A stretch of 64,000 nt of DNA, from positions 1 through 64,000 of the forward strand of contig CAMPDV010000456.1 of assembly GCA_946699065.1 (NCBI GenBank). Reading direction: 5' to 3'. Origin of the DNA: Loxodes magnus (Eukaryota > Ciliophora > Karyorelictea > Loxodida > Loxodidae). The notes under the pieces were generated by a model. The model was given only the letters and a program-made list of their open reading frames with translations, was not told the DNA's origin and did no database searches. Of the stretch, positions 56,601 through 63,613 are shown piece after piece; positions within the stretch are counted from its first letter, which is position 1; every line of letters begins with the position of its first letter. Position numbers and translations under genes: made by a program.

Positions 56601-59600
56601 CGTATAATCTCCACTTCCCGATACGATGAACTCTGAATCACTGGATATAGCCACAGCATTTACATAACTAGTGTGACCACTCATGGTCTTACAGGTACCT
56701 GTCTTGACGTCCCATAGTCTCACCGTCTTATCATAACTTCCCGATACGATGAACTCTGAATCACTGGATATAGCCACAGCATTTACATAACTAGTGTGAC
56801 CACTCATGGTCTTACAGGTACCTGTCTTGACGTCCCATAGTCTCACCGTCTAATCTCCACTTCCCGATACGATGAACTCTGAATCACTGGATATAGCCAC
56901 AGCATTTACATAACTAGTGTGACCACTCATGGTCTTACAGGTACCTGTCTTGACGTCCCATAGTCTCAACGTATAATCTCCACTTCCCGATACGATGAAC
57001 TCTGAATCACTGAATATAGCAACAGCATTTACATAACTAGTGTGACCACTCATGGTCTTACAGGTACATGTCTTGACGTCCCATAGTCTCACCGTCTTAT
57101 CTAAACTTCCCGATACGATGAACTCTGAATCACTGGATATAGCCACAGCATTTACATAACTAGTGTGACCACTCATGGTCTTACAGGTACCTGTCTTGAC
57201 GTCCCATAGTCTCACCGTCTAATCATAACTTCCCGATACGATGAACTCTGAATCACTGGATATATCCACAGCATTTACATAACTAGTGTGACCACTCATG
57301 GTCTTACAGGTACCTGTCTTGACGTCCCATAGTCTCACCGTCTAATCATCACTTCCCGATACGATGAACTCTGAATCACTGGATATAGCCACAGCATTTA
57401 CATAACTAGTGTGACCACTCATGGTCTTACAGGTACATGTCTTGACGTCCCATAGTCTCACCGTCTAATCTCCACTTCCCGATACGATGAACTCTGAATC
57501 ACTGGATATAGCCACAGCATTTACATAACTAGTGTGACCACTCATGGTCTTACAGGTACCTGTCTTGACGTCCCATAGTCTCACCGTCTAATCTCCACTT
57601 CCCGATACGATGAACTCTGAATCACTGGATATAGCCACAGCATTTACATAACTAGTGTGACCACTCATGGTCTTACAGGTACCTGTCTTGACGTCCCATA
57701 GTCTCACCGTATAATCTCCACTTCCCGATACGATGAACTCTGAATCACTGGATATAGCCACAGCATTTACATAACTAGTGTGACCACTCATGGTCTTACA
57801 GGTACCTGTCTTGACGTCCCATAGTCTCACCGTCTAATCATAACTTCCCGATACGATGAACTCTGAATCACTGGATATAGCCACAGATAATACATAATCT
57901 GTGTGACCACTCATGGTCTTACAGGTACCTGTCTTGACGTCCCATAGTCTCACCGTCTTATCTAAACTTCCCGATACGATGAACTCTGAATCACTGGATA
58001 TAGCCACAGCATTTACATAACTAGTGTGACCACTCATGGTCTTACAGGTACCTGTCTTGACGTCCCATAGTCTCACCGTCTAATCATAACTTCCCGATAC
58101 GATGAACTCTGAATCACTGGATATATCCACAGATAATACATAATCTGTGTGACCACTCATGGTCTTACAGGTACCTGTCTTGACGTCCCATAGTCTCACC
58201 GTCTAATCATCACTTCCCGATACGATGAACTCTGAATCACTGGATATAGCCACAGCATTTACATAACTAGTGTGACCACTCATGGTCTTACAGGTACCTG
58301 TCTTGACGTCCCATAGTCTCACCGTACAATCTCAACTTCCCGATACGATGAACTCTGAATCACTGGATATATCCACAGATAATACATAATCTGAGTGACC
58401 ACTCATGGTCTTACAGGTACCTGTCTTGACGTCCCATAGTCTCACCGTATAATCTCCACTTCCCGATACGATGAACTCTGAATCACTGAATATAGCAACA
58501 GCATTTACATAACTAGTGTGACCACTCATGGTCTTACAGGTACCTGTCTTGACGTCCCATAGTCTCACCGTATAATCTCCACTTCCCGATACGATGAACT
58601 CTGAATCACTGGATATAGCCACAGCATTTACATAACTAGTGTGACCACTCATGGTCTTACAGGTACCTGTCTTGACGTCCCATAGTCTCACCGTCTTATC
58701 TAAACTTCCCGATACGATGAACTCTAAATCACTGGATATAGCCACAGCATTTACATAACTAGTGTGACCACTCATGGTCTTACAGGTACCTGTCTTGACG
58801 TCCCATAGTCTCACCGTATAATCTCCACTTCCCGATACGATGAACTCTGAATCACTGGATATAGCCACAGCATTTACATAACTAGTGTGACCACTCATGG
58901 TCTTACAGGTACCTGTCTTGACGTCCCATAGTCTCACCGTCTTATCATCACTTCCCGATACGATGAACTCTGAATCACTGGATATAGCCACAGCATTTAC
59001 ATAACTAGTGTGACCACTCATGGTCTTACAGGTACCTGTCTTGACGTCCCATAGTCTCACCGTATAATCTCCACTTCCCGATACGATGAACTCTGAATCA
59101 CTGGATATAGCCACAGCATTTACATAACTAGTGTGACCACTCATGGTCTTACAGGTACCTGTCTTGACGTCCCATAGTCTCACCGTCTTATCTAAACTTC
59201 CCGATACGATGAACTCTAAATCACTGGATATAGCCACAGCATTTACATAACTAGTGTGACCACTCATGGTCTTACAGGTACCTGTCTTGACGTCCCATAG
59301 TCTCACCGTATAATCTCCACTTCCCGATACGATGAACTCTGAATCACTGTATATAGCCACAGCATTTACATAACTAGTGTGACCACTCATGGTCTTACAG
59401 GTACCTGTCTTGACGTCCCATAGTCTCACCGTCTTATCATAACTTCCCGATACGATGAACTCTGAATCACTGGATATAGCCACAGCATTTACATAACTAG
59501 TGTGACCACTCATGGTCTTACAGGTACCTGTCTTGACGTCCCATAGTCTCACCGTATAATCTCCACTTCCCGATACGATGAACTCTGAATCACTGGATAT

Positions 59601-59798
59601 AGCCACAGCATTTACATAACTAGTGTGACCACTCATGGTCTTACAGGTACCTGTCTTGACGTCCCATAGTCTCAACGTATAATCTCCACTTCCCGATACG
59701 ATGAACTCTGAATCACTGAATATAGCAACAGCATTTACATAACTAGTGTGACCACTCATGGTCTTACAGGTACATGTCTTGACGTCCCATAGTCTCAC
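35694..59798 (-). CDS. Zone D: indel-free WD40 block, interrupted by in-frame TAG codons
   Basis: About 196 consecutive units whose spacing stays at exact multiples of 123 bp over 24 kb, so the WD40 frame never shifts. The interruptions are TAG at residue 25 in about a third of units, one TGA at residue 7 (about 51245), and one TGA from a point change at the Gly before Asp24 (about 58330). If UAG is a sense codon here, two segments of thousands of residues would be open. Otherwise the longest slice is 736 codons. This frame conservation contrasts sharply with zones B and C. It could mean selection on the protein, or simply very recent homogenisation from an intact template. Type CDS is used for the intact frame; expression is unproven. 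Confidence 0.45.
36309..38026 (-). repeat. Higher-order block, copy 1 (14 units, offset 22 units)
   Basis: The order of units is repeated 2706 bp (22 x 123) to the right: identical translated slices of 121, 80 and 162 codons, then a nearly identical run through turns YDK, RDKA, GDY and LDK with the Leu15 variant. One difference is GTT against GTG at Val9 near 37460 and 40166. Confidence 0.85.
39015..40732 (-). repeat. Higher-order block, copy 2 (14 units, offset 22 units)
   Basis: Second copy of 36309-38026. To its right the copies diverge: here the open frame continues two more units, because the turn that is TAG in copy 1 (about 38030) is AAG (Lys) here. Confidence 0.85.
40122..40979 (-). 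CDS. Open block of seven WD40 repeats (array fragment)
   Basis: A 285-codon TAG-to-TAG slice. Seven blades is the usual size of a complete WD40 propeller, though the slice starts and ends mid-repeat at residue 25-27. Because it begins at the innermost strand of one unit, a Velcro-type closure would be possible in principle. Turns in order are GDY, LDK, LDK, GDY, RDKA and YDK. The start is GTG, with the first ATG (Met40, before SGH) 15 codons in. There is no evidence of separate expression. Confidence 0.35.
   Translation of the reverse strand: MRLWDVKTGTCKTMSGHTSYVNAVAISSDSEFIVSGSGDYTVRLWDVKTGTCKTMSGHTSYVNAVAISSDSEFIVSGSLDKTVRLWDVKTGTCKTMSGHTSYVNAVAISSDLEFIVSGSLDKTVRLWDVKTGTCKTMSGHTSSVLSVAISSDSEFIVSGSGDYTVRLWDVKTGTCKTMSGHTSYVNAVAISSDSEFIVSGSRDKAVRLWDVKTGTCKTMSGHTSYVNAVAISSDSEFIVSGSYDKTVRLWDVKTGTCKTMSGHTSYVNAVAISSDLEFIVSGSYD
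43443..44300 (-). CDS. Open block of seven WD40 repeats (array fragment)
   Basis: A 285-codon TAG-to-TAG slice that is the short relative of the 18-repeat block to its right. Turns are GDY, HDK, LDK, LDK (the IVLGS variant), YDK and YDK, ending in a [11 protein letters not shown] repeat. The apparent start is GTG. Confidence 0.35.
   Translation of the reverse strand: MRLWDVKTGTCKTMSGHTSYVNAVAISSDSEFIVSGSGDYTVRLWDVKTGTCKTMSGHTSYVNAVAISSDSEFIVSGSHDKTVRLWDVKTGTCKTMSGHTSYVNAVAISSDSEFIVSGSLDKTVRLWDVKTGTCKTMSGHTSYVNAVAISSDSEFIVLGSLDKTVRLWDVKTGTCKTMSGHTSSVLSVAISSDSEFIVSGSYDKTVRLWDVKTGTCKTMSGHTSYVNAVAISSDSEFIVSGSYDKTVRLWDVKTGTCKTMSGHTDYVLSVDISSDSEFIVSGSYD
43566..46637 (-). repeat. Four tandem copies of a 5-8 unit cassette
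   Basis: The IVLGS marker units are spaced 984, 615 and 738 bp apart, that is 8, 5 and 6 units. Around each the order YDK, SSVLSV/YDK, LDK(IVLGS) recurs, usually followed by LDK, HDK and GDY. In the fourth copy an RDY unit replaces the first LDK. This is a nested higher-order repeat built by steps of unequal size. Confidence 0.8.
44427..46637 (-). CDS. Longest stop-free WD40 block: 18 repeats, 736 codons
   Basis: The longest slice of the window, TAG to TAG, with no indel. It contains three successive copies of a five-to-six-unit cassette, each marked by the IVLGS unit (cttcccaatac near 44808, 45424 and 46162) followed by an SSVLSV unit and a YDK turn. A fourth copy lies in the block just to the left (43821). 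Two units have the unusual RDY turn (tataatctctac near 45165 and 46270), a hybrid of the RDKA and GDY cassettes. Eighteen blades would make more than two seven-bladed propellers. The apparent start is GTG within a repeat, so it is most likely an internal part of something larger. Confidence 0.45.
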   Translation of the reverse strand: MRLWDVKTGTCKTMSGHTSYVNAVAISSDSEFIVSGSGDYTVRLWDVKTGTCKTMSGHTSYVNAVAISSDSEFIVSGSHDKTVRLWDVKTGTCKTMSGHTSYVNAVAISSDSEFIVSGSRDYTVRLWDVKTGTCKTMSGHTSYVNAVAISSDSEFIVLGSLDKTVRLWDVKTGTCKTMSGHTSSVLSVAISSDSEFIVSGSYDKTVRLWDVKTGTCKTMSGHTSYVNAVAISSDSEFIVSGSYDKTVRLWDVKTGTCKTMSGHTSYVNAVAISSDSEFIVSGSGDYTVRLWDVKTGTCKTMSGHTSYVNAVAISSDSEFIVSGSHDKTVRLWDVKTGTCKTMSGHTSYVNAVAISSDSEFIVSGSLDKTVRLWDVKTGTCKTMSGHTSYVNAVAISSDSEFIVLGSLDKTVRLWDVKTGTCKTMSGHTSSVLSVAISSDSEFIVSGSYDKTVRLWDVKTGTCKTMSGHTSYVNAVAISSDSEFIVSGSRDYTVRLWDVKTGTCKTMSGHTSYVNAVAISSDSEFIVSGSHDKTVRLWDVKTGTCKTMSGHTSYVNAVAISSDSEFIVSGSLDKTVRLWDVKTGTCKTMSGHTSYVNAVAISSDSEFIVLGSLDKTVRLWDVKTGTCKTMSGHTSSVLSVAISSDSEFIVSGSYDKTVRLWDVKTGTCKTMSGHTSYVNAVAISSDSEFIVSGSYDKTVRLWDVKTGTCKTMSGHTDYVLSVDISSDSEFIVSGSYD
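49224..50327 (-). CDS. Open block of nine WD40 repeats (array fragment)
   Basis: A 367-codon TAG-to-TAG slice dominated by GDY turns (six) with SYVNAV faces throughout, so it is the most uniform long piece of the window. The Leu15 variant (SSDLEF) occurs twice. The apparent start is GTG. Confidence 0.35.
   Translation of the reverse strand: MRLWDVKTGTCKTMSGHTSYVNAVAISSDSEFIVSGSGDYTVRLWDVKTGTCKTMSGHTSYVNAVAISSDSEFIVSGSGDYTVRLWDVKTGTCKTMSGHTSYVNAVAISSDSEFIVSGSGDYTVRLWDVKTGTCKTMSGHTSYVNAVAISSDLEFIVSGSLDKTVRLWDVKTGTCKTMSGHTSYVNAVAISSDSEFIVSGSLDKTVRLWDVKTGTCKTMSGHTSYVNAVAISSDSEFIVSGSYDKTVRLWDVKTGTCKTMSGHTSYVNAVAISSDSEFIVSGSGDYTVRLWDVKTGTCKTMSGHTSYVNAVAISSDSEFIVSGSGDYTVRLWDVKTGTCKTMSGHTSYVNAVAISSDLEFIVSGSYD
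51684..52787 (-). CDS. Open block of nine WD40 repeats (array fragment)
   Basis: A 367-codon TAG-to-TAG slice with the most varied faces in zone D: SYVNAV, SSVLSV, DYVLSVD and YSVYAV. It contains unusual turns DDY and LDY and a KTGIC variant at its upstream end (cagatacctg near 52757). The apparent start is GTG. Confidence 0.35.
   Translation of the reverse strand: MRLWDVKTGICKTMSGHTSYVNAVAISSDSEFIVSGSRDKAVRLWDVKTGTCKTMSGHTSSVLSVAISSDSEFIVSGSGDYTVRLWDVKTGTCKTMSGHTSYVNAVAISSDSEFIVSGSLDKTVRLWDVKTGTCKTMSGHTSSVLSVAISSDSEFIVSGSLDKTVRLWDVKTGTCKTMSGHTSYVNAVAISSDSEFIVSGSLDKTVRLWDVKTGTCKTMSGHTSYVNAVAISSDSEFIVSGSLDYTVRLWDVKTGTCKTMSGHTDYVLSVDISSDSEFIVSGSDDYTVRLWDVKTGTCKTMSGHTSYVNAVAISSDSEFIVSGSYDKTVRLWDVKTCTCKTMSGHTYSVYAVAISSDSEFIVSGSDD
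54021..55247 (-). CDS. Open block of ten WD40 repeats (array fragment)
   Basis: A 408-codon TAG-to-TAG slice with turns RDKA, GDY, LDK, GDY, GDY, YDK, GDY, LDK and GDY. Two near-identical units pair the Phe12 variant (AIFSD, from ctgaatat) with KTCTC, seen near 54797 and 55043, two units apart. The apparent start is GTG. Confidence 0.35.
   Translation of the reverse strand: MRLWDVKTGTCKTMSGHTSYVNAVAISSDSEFIVSGSRDKAVRLWDVKTCTCKTMSGHTSYVNAVAIFSDSEFIVSGSGDYTVRLWDVKTGTCKTMSGHTSYVNAVAISSDSEFIVSGSLDKTVRLWDVKTCTCKTMSGHTSYVNAVAIFSDSEFIVSGSGDYTVRLWDVKTGTCKTMSGHTSYVNAVAISSDSEFIVSGSGDYTVRLWDVKTGTCKTMSGHTSYVNAVAISSDSEFIVSGSYDKTVRLWDVKTGTCKTMSGHTSYVNAVAISSDSEFIVSGSGDYTVRLWDVKTGTCKTMSGHTSYVNAVAISSDLEFIVSGSLDKTVRLWDVKTGTCKTMSGHTSYVNAVAISSDSEFIVSGSGDYTVRLWDVKTCTCKTMSGHTYSVYAVAISSDSEFIVSGSDD
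55374..56108 (-). repeat. Higher-order block, copy 1 (6 units, offset 61 units)
   Basis: A 244-codon open slice whose translation is identical to that of 62879-63613, 7505 bp away (61 x 123 plus 2 net indel bases). It includes the rare Ser3 variant (GHSDYV, from aatctgagtgacc near 55560). That variant is seen otherwise only at 58380-58400 and in the second copy. Confidence 0.85.
56340..57830 (-). repeat. Higher-order block, copy 1 (about 12 units, offset 22 units)
   Basis: Shares unit order and rare markers with the block 22 units (2706 bp) to the right: tctcaacg (Leu27, giving TLRLWD) near 56966, a DISS unit with an SYVNAV face near 57265, and consecutive ctaatctccac (GD-stop) turns near 57468 and 57588. 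Confidence 0.8.
57830..58322 (-). repeat. Higher-order block, copy 1 (4 units, offset 33 units)
   Basis: The unit order YD-stop with [16 protein letters not shown]-stop with DISS, DD-stop matches 61892-62384. The offset is 4062 bp, that is 33 x 123 plus the three extra bases between the copies. Confidence 0.75.
58332..59798 (-). CDS. Open block of twelve WD40 repeats (array fragment)
   Basis: A 488-codon slice, the second longest. It ends at a private TGA (plus strand aatctcaac near 58330, where GGA for Gly23 became TGA), not at the usual TAG. Its upstream limit comes from the indel pair near 59815-59836. It contains LDK turns with the Leu15 variant alternating with GDY turns, a Tyr12 variant (AIYSD near 59350), one DDK turn and one TLRLWD unit. 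The apparent start is GTG. Confidence 0.35.
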   Translation of the reverse strand: MRLWDVKTCTCKTMSGHTSYVNAVAIFSDSEFIVSGSGDYTLRLWDVKTGTCKTMSGHTSYVNAVAISSDSEFIVSGSGDYTVRLWDVKTGTCKTMSGHTSYVNAVAISSDSEFIVSGSYDKTVRLWDVKTGTCKTMSGHTSYVNAVAIYSDSEFIVSGSGDYTVRLWDVKTGTCKTMSGHTSYVNAVAISSDLEFIVSGSLDKTVRLWDVKTGTCKTMSGHTSYVNAVAISSDSEFIVSGSGDYTVRLWDVKTGTCKTMSGHTSYVNAVAISSDSEFIVSGSDDKTVRLWDVKTGTCKTMSGHTSYVNAVAISSDSEFIVSGSGDYTVRLWDVKTGTCKTMSGHTSYVNAVAISSDLEFIVSGSLDKTVRLWDVKTGTCKTMSGHTSYVNAVAISSDSEFIVSGSGDYTVRLWDVKTGTCKTMSGHTSYVNAVAIFSDSEFIVSGSGDYTVRLWDVKTGTCKTMSGHSDYVLSVDISSDSEFIVSGS

Positions 59799-60538
59799 CG
59801 TCTTATCTAAACTTCCCCGATACGATGAACTCTGAAATCACTGGATATAGCCACAGCATTTACATAACTAGTGTGACCACTCATGGTCTTACAGGTACCT
59901 GTCTTGACGTCCCATAGTCTCACCGTCTAATCATAACTTCCCGATACGATGAACTCTGAATCACTGGATATATCCACAGCATTTACATAACTAGTGTGAC
60001 CACTCATGGTCTTACAGGTACCTGTCTTGACGTCCCATAGTCTCACCGTCTAATCATCACTTCCCGATACGATGAACTCTGAATCACTGGATATAGCCAC
60101 AGCATTTACATAACTAGTGTGACCACTCATGGTCTTACAGGTACATGTCTTGACGTCCCATAGTCTCACCGTCTAATCTCCACTTCCCGATACGATGAAC
60201 TCTGAATCACTGGATATAGCCACAGCATTTACATAACTAGTGTGACCACTCATGGTCTTACAGGTACCTGTCTTGACGTCCCATAGTCTCACCGTCTAAT
60301 CTCCACTTCCCGATACGATGAACTCTGAATCACTGGATATAGCCACAGCATTTACATAACTAGTGTGACCACTCATGGTCTTACAGGTACCTGTCTTGAC
60401 GTCCCATAGTCTCACCGTATAATCTCCACTTCCCGATACGATGAACTCTGAATCACTGGATATAGCCACAGCATTTACATAACTAGTGTGACCACTCATG
60501 GTCTTACAGGTACCCTGTCTTGACGTCCCATAGTCTCA
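59045..60538 (-). repeat. Higher-order block, copy 2 (about 12 units, offset 22 units)
   Basis: Second copy of 56340-57830, with tctcaacg near 59671. It has picked up extra bases near 59815 (cttcccc), 59836 (gaaatc) and 60512 (gtaccc) that are absent from copy 1. The offset is 2706 bp before these sites and 2708 bp after the first two. Confidence 0.8.
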
Positions 60539-61891
60539 CCGTATAATCTCCACTTCCCGATACGATGAACTCTGAATCACTGGATATAGCCACAGATAAT
60601 ACATAATCTGTGTGACCACTCATGGTCTTACAGGTACCTGTCTTGACGTCCCATAGTCTCACCGTCTAATCTCCACTTCCCGATACGATGAACTCTGAAT
60701 CACTGGATATAGCCACAGCATTTACATAACTAGTGTGACCACTCATGGTCTTACAGGTACCTGTCTTGACGTCCCATAGTCTCACCGTATAATCTCCACT
60801 TCCCGATACGATGAACTCTGAATCACTGAATATAGCAACAGCATTTACATAACTAGTGTGACCACTCATGGTCTTACAGGTACCTGTCTTGACGTCCCAT
60901 AGTCTCACCGTATAATCTCCACTTCCCGATACGATGAACTCTGAATCACTGGATATAGCCACAGCATTTACATAACTAGTGTGACCACTCATGGTCTTAC
61001 AGGTACCTGTCTTGACGTCCCATAGTCTCACCGTCTTATCTAAACTTCCCGATACGATGAACTCTGAATCACTGGATATAGCCACAGCATTTACATAACT
61101 AGTGTGACCACTCATGGTCTTACAGGTACCTGTCTTGACGTCCCATAGTCTCACCGTCTAATCATAACTTCCCGATACGATGAACTCTGAATCACTGGAT
61201 ATAGCCACAGCATTTACATAACTAGTGTGACCACTCATGGTCTTACAGGTACCTGTCTTGACGTCCCATAGTCTCACCGTATAATCTCCACTTCCCGATA
61301 CGATGAACTCTGAATCACTGGATATAGCCACAGCATTTACATAACTAGTGTGACCACTCATGGTCTTACAGGTACCTGTCTTGACGTCCCATAGTCTCAC
61401 CGCCTTATCTCTACTTCCCGATACGATGAACTCTGAATCACTGGATATAGCCACAGCATTTACATAACTAGTGTGACCACTCATGGTCTTACAGGTACCT
61501 GTCTTGACGTCCCATAGTCTCACCGTATAATCTCCACTTCCCGATACGATGAACTCTGAATCACTGGATATAGCCACAGATAATACAGAACTAGTGTGAC
61601 CACTCATGGTCTTACAGGTACCTGTCTTGACGTCCCATAGTCTCACCGTCTAATCATCACTTCCCGATACGATGAACTCTGAATCACTGGATATAGCCAC
61701 AGCATATACAGAATAAGTGTGACCACTCATGGTCTTACAGGTACATGTCTTGACGTCCCATAGTCTCACCGTATAATCTCCACTTCCCGATACGATGAAC
61801 TCTGAATCACTGGATATAGCCACAGCATTTACATAACTAGTGTGACCACTCATGGTCTTACAGGTACCTGTCTTGACGTCCCATAGTCTCA

Positions 61892-62384
61892 CCGTCTAAT
61901 CATAACTTCCCGATACGATGAACTCTGAATCACTGGATATAGCCACAGATAATACATAATCTGTGTGACCACTCATGGTCTTACAGGTACCTGTCTTGAC
62001 GTCCCATAGTCTCACCGTCTTATCTAAACTTCCCGATACGATGAACTCTGAATCACTGGATATAGCCACAGCATTTACATAACTAGTGTGACCACTCATG
62101 GTCTTACAGGTACCTGTCTTGACGTCCCATAGTCTCACCGTCTAATCATAACTTCCCGATACGATGAACTCTGAATCACTGGATATATCCACAGATAATA
62201 CATAATCTGTGTGACCACTCATGGTCTTACAGGTACCTGTCTTGACGTCCCATAGTCTCACCGTCTAATCATCACTTCCCGATACGATGAACTCTGAATC
62301 ACTGGATATAGCCACAGCATTTACATAACTAGTGTGACCACTCATGGTCTTACAGGTACCTGTCTTGACGTCCCATAGTCTCAC
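61892..62384 (-). repeat. Higher-order block, copy 2 (4 units, offset 33 units)
   Basis: Second copy of 57830-58322. Divergence begins at the unit carrying the private TGA in copy 1. Confidence 0.75.
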
Positions 62385-62878
62385 CGTATAATCTCCACTT
62401 CCCGATACGATGAACTCTGAATCACTGAATATAGCAACAGCATTTACATAACTAGTGTGACCACTCATGGTCTTACAGGTACATGTCTTGACGTCCCATA
62501 GTCTCACCGTCTAATCATCACTTCCCGATACGATGAACTCTGAATCACTGGATATAGCCACAGCATTTACATAACTAGTGTGACCACTCATGGTCTTACA
62601 GGTACCTGTCTTGACGTCCCATAGTCTCACCGTATAATCTCCACTTCCCGATACGATGAACTCTGAATCACTGGATATAGCCACAGCATTTACATAACTA
62701 GTGTGACCACTCATGGTCTTACAGGTACCTGTCTTGACGTCCCATAGTCTCACCGTCTAATCATAACTTCCCGATACGATGAACTCTGAATCACTGGATA
62801 TATCCACAGATAATACATAATCTGTGTGACCACTCATGGTCTTACAGGTACCTGTCTTGACGTCCATAGTCTCACCGT

Positions 62879-63613
62879 CTAATCATCACTTCCCGATACG
62901 ATGAACTCTGAATCACTGGATATAGCCACAGCATTTACATAACTAGTGTGACCACTCATGGTCTTACAGGTACCTGTCTTGACGTCCCATAGTCTCACCG
63001 TATAATCTCCACTTCCCGATACGATGAACTCTGAATCACTGGATATATCCACAGATAATACATAATCTGAGTGACCACTCATGGTCTTACAGGTACCTGT
63101 CTTGACGTCCCATAGTCTCACCGTATAATCTCCACTTCCCGATACGATGAACTCTGAATCACTGGATATAGCCACAGCATTTACATAACTAGTGTGACCA
63201 CTCATGGTCTTACAGGTACCTGTCTTGACGTCCCATAGTCTCACCGCCTTATCTCTACTTCCCGATACGATGAACTCTGAATCACTGGATATAGCCACAG
63301 CATTTACATAACTAGTGTGACCACTCATGGTCTTACAGGTACCTGTCTTGACGTCCCATAGTCTCACCGTATAATCTCCACTTCCCGATACGATGAACTC
63401 TGAATCACTGGATATAGCCACAGCATTTACATAACTAGTGTGACCACTCATGGTCTTACAGGTACATGTCTTGACGTCCCATAGTCTCACCGTCTTATCT
63501 AAACTTCCCGATACGATGAACTCTGAATCACTGGATATAGCCACAGCATTTACATAACTAGTGTGACCACTCATGGTCTTACAGGTACCTGTCTTGACGT
63601 CCCATAGTCTCAC
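62879..63613 (-). repeat. Higher-order block, copy 2 (6 units, offset 61 units)
   Basis: Second copy of 55374-56108, with the same six-unit order and the GHSDYV marker near 63068. It is an open 244-codon slice, TAG to TAG, of the same frame. Confidence 0.85.
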
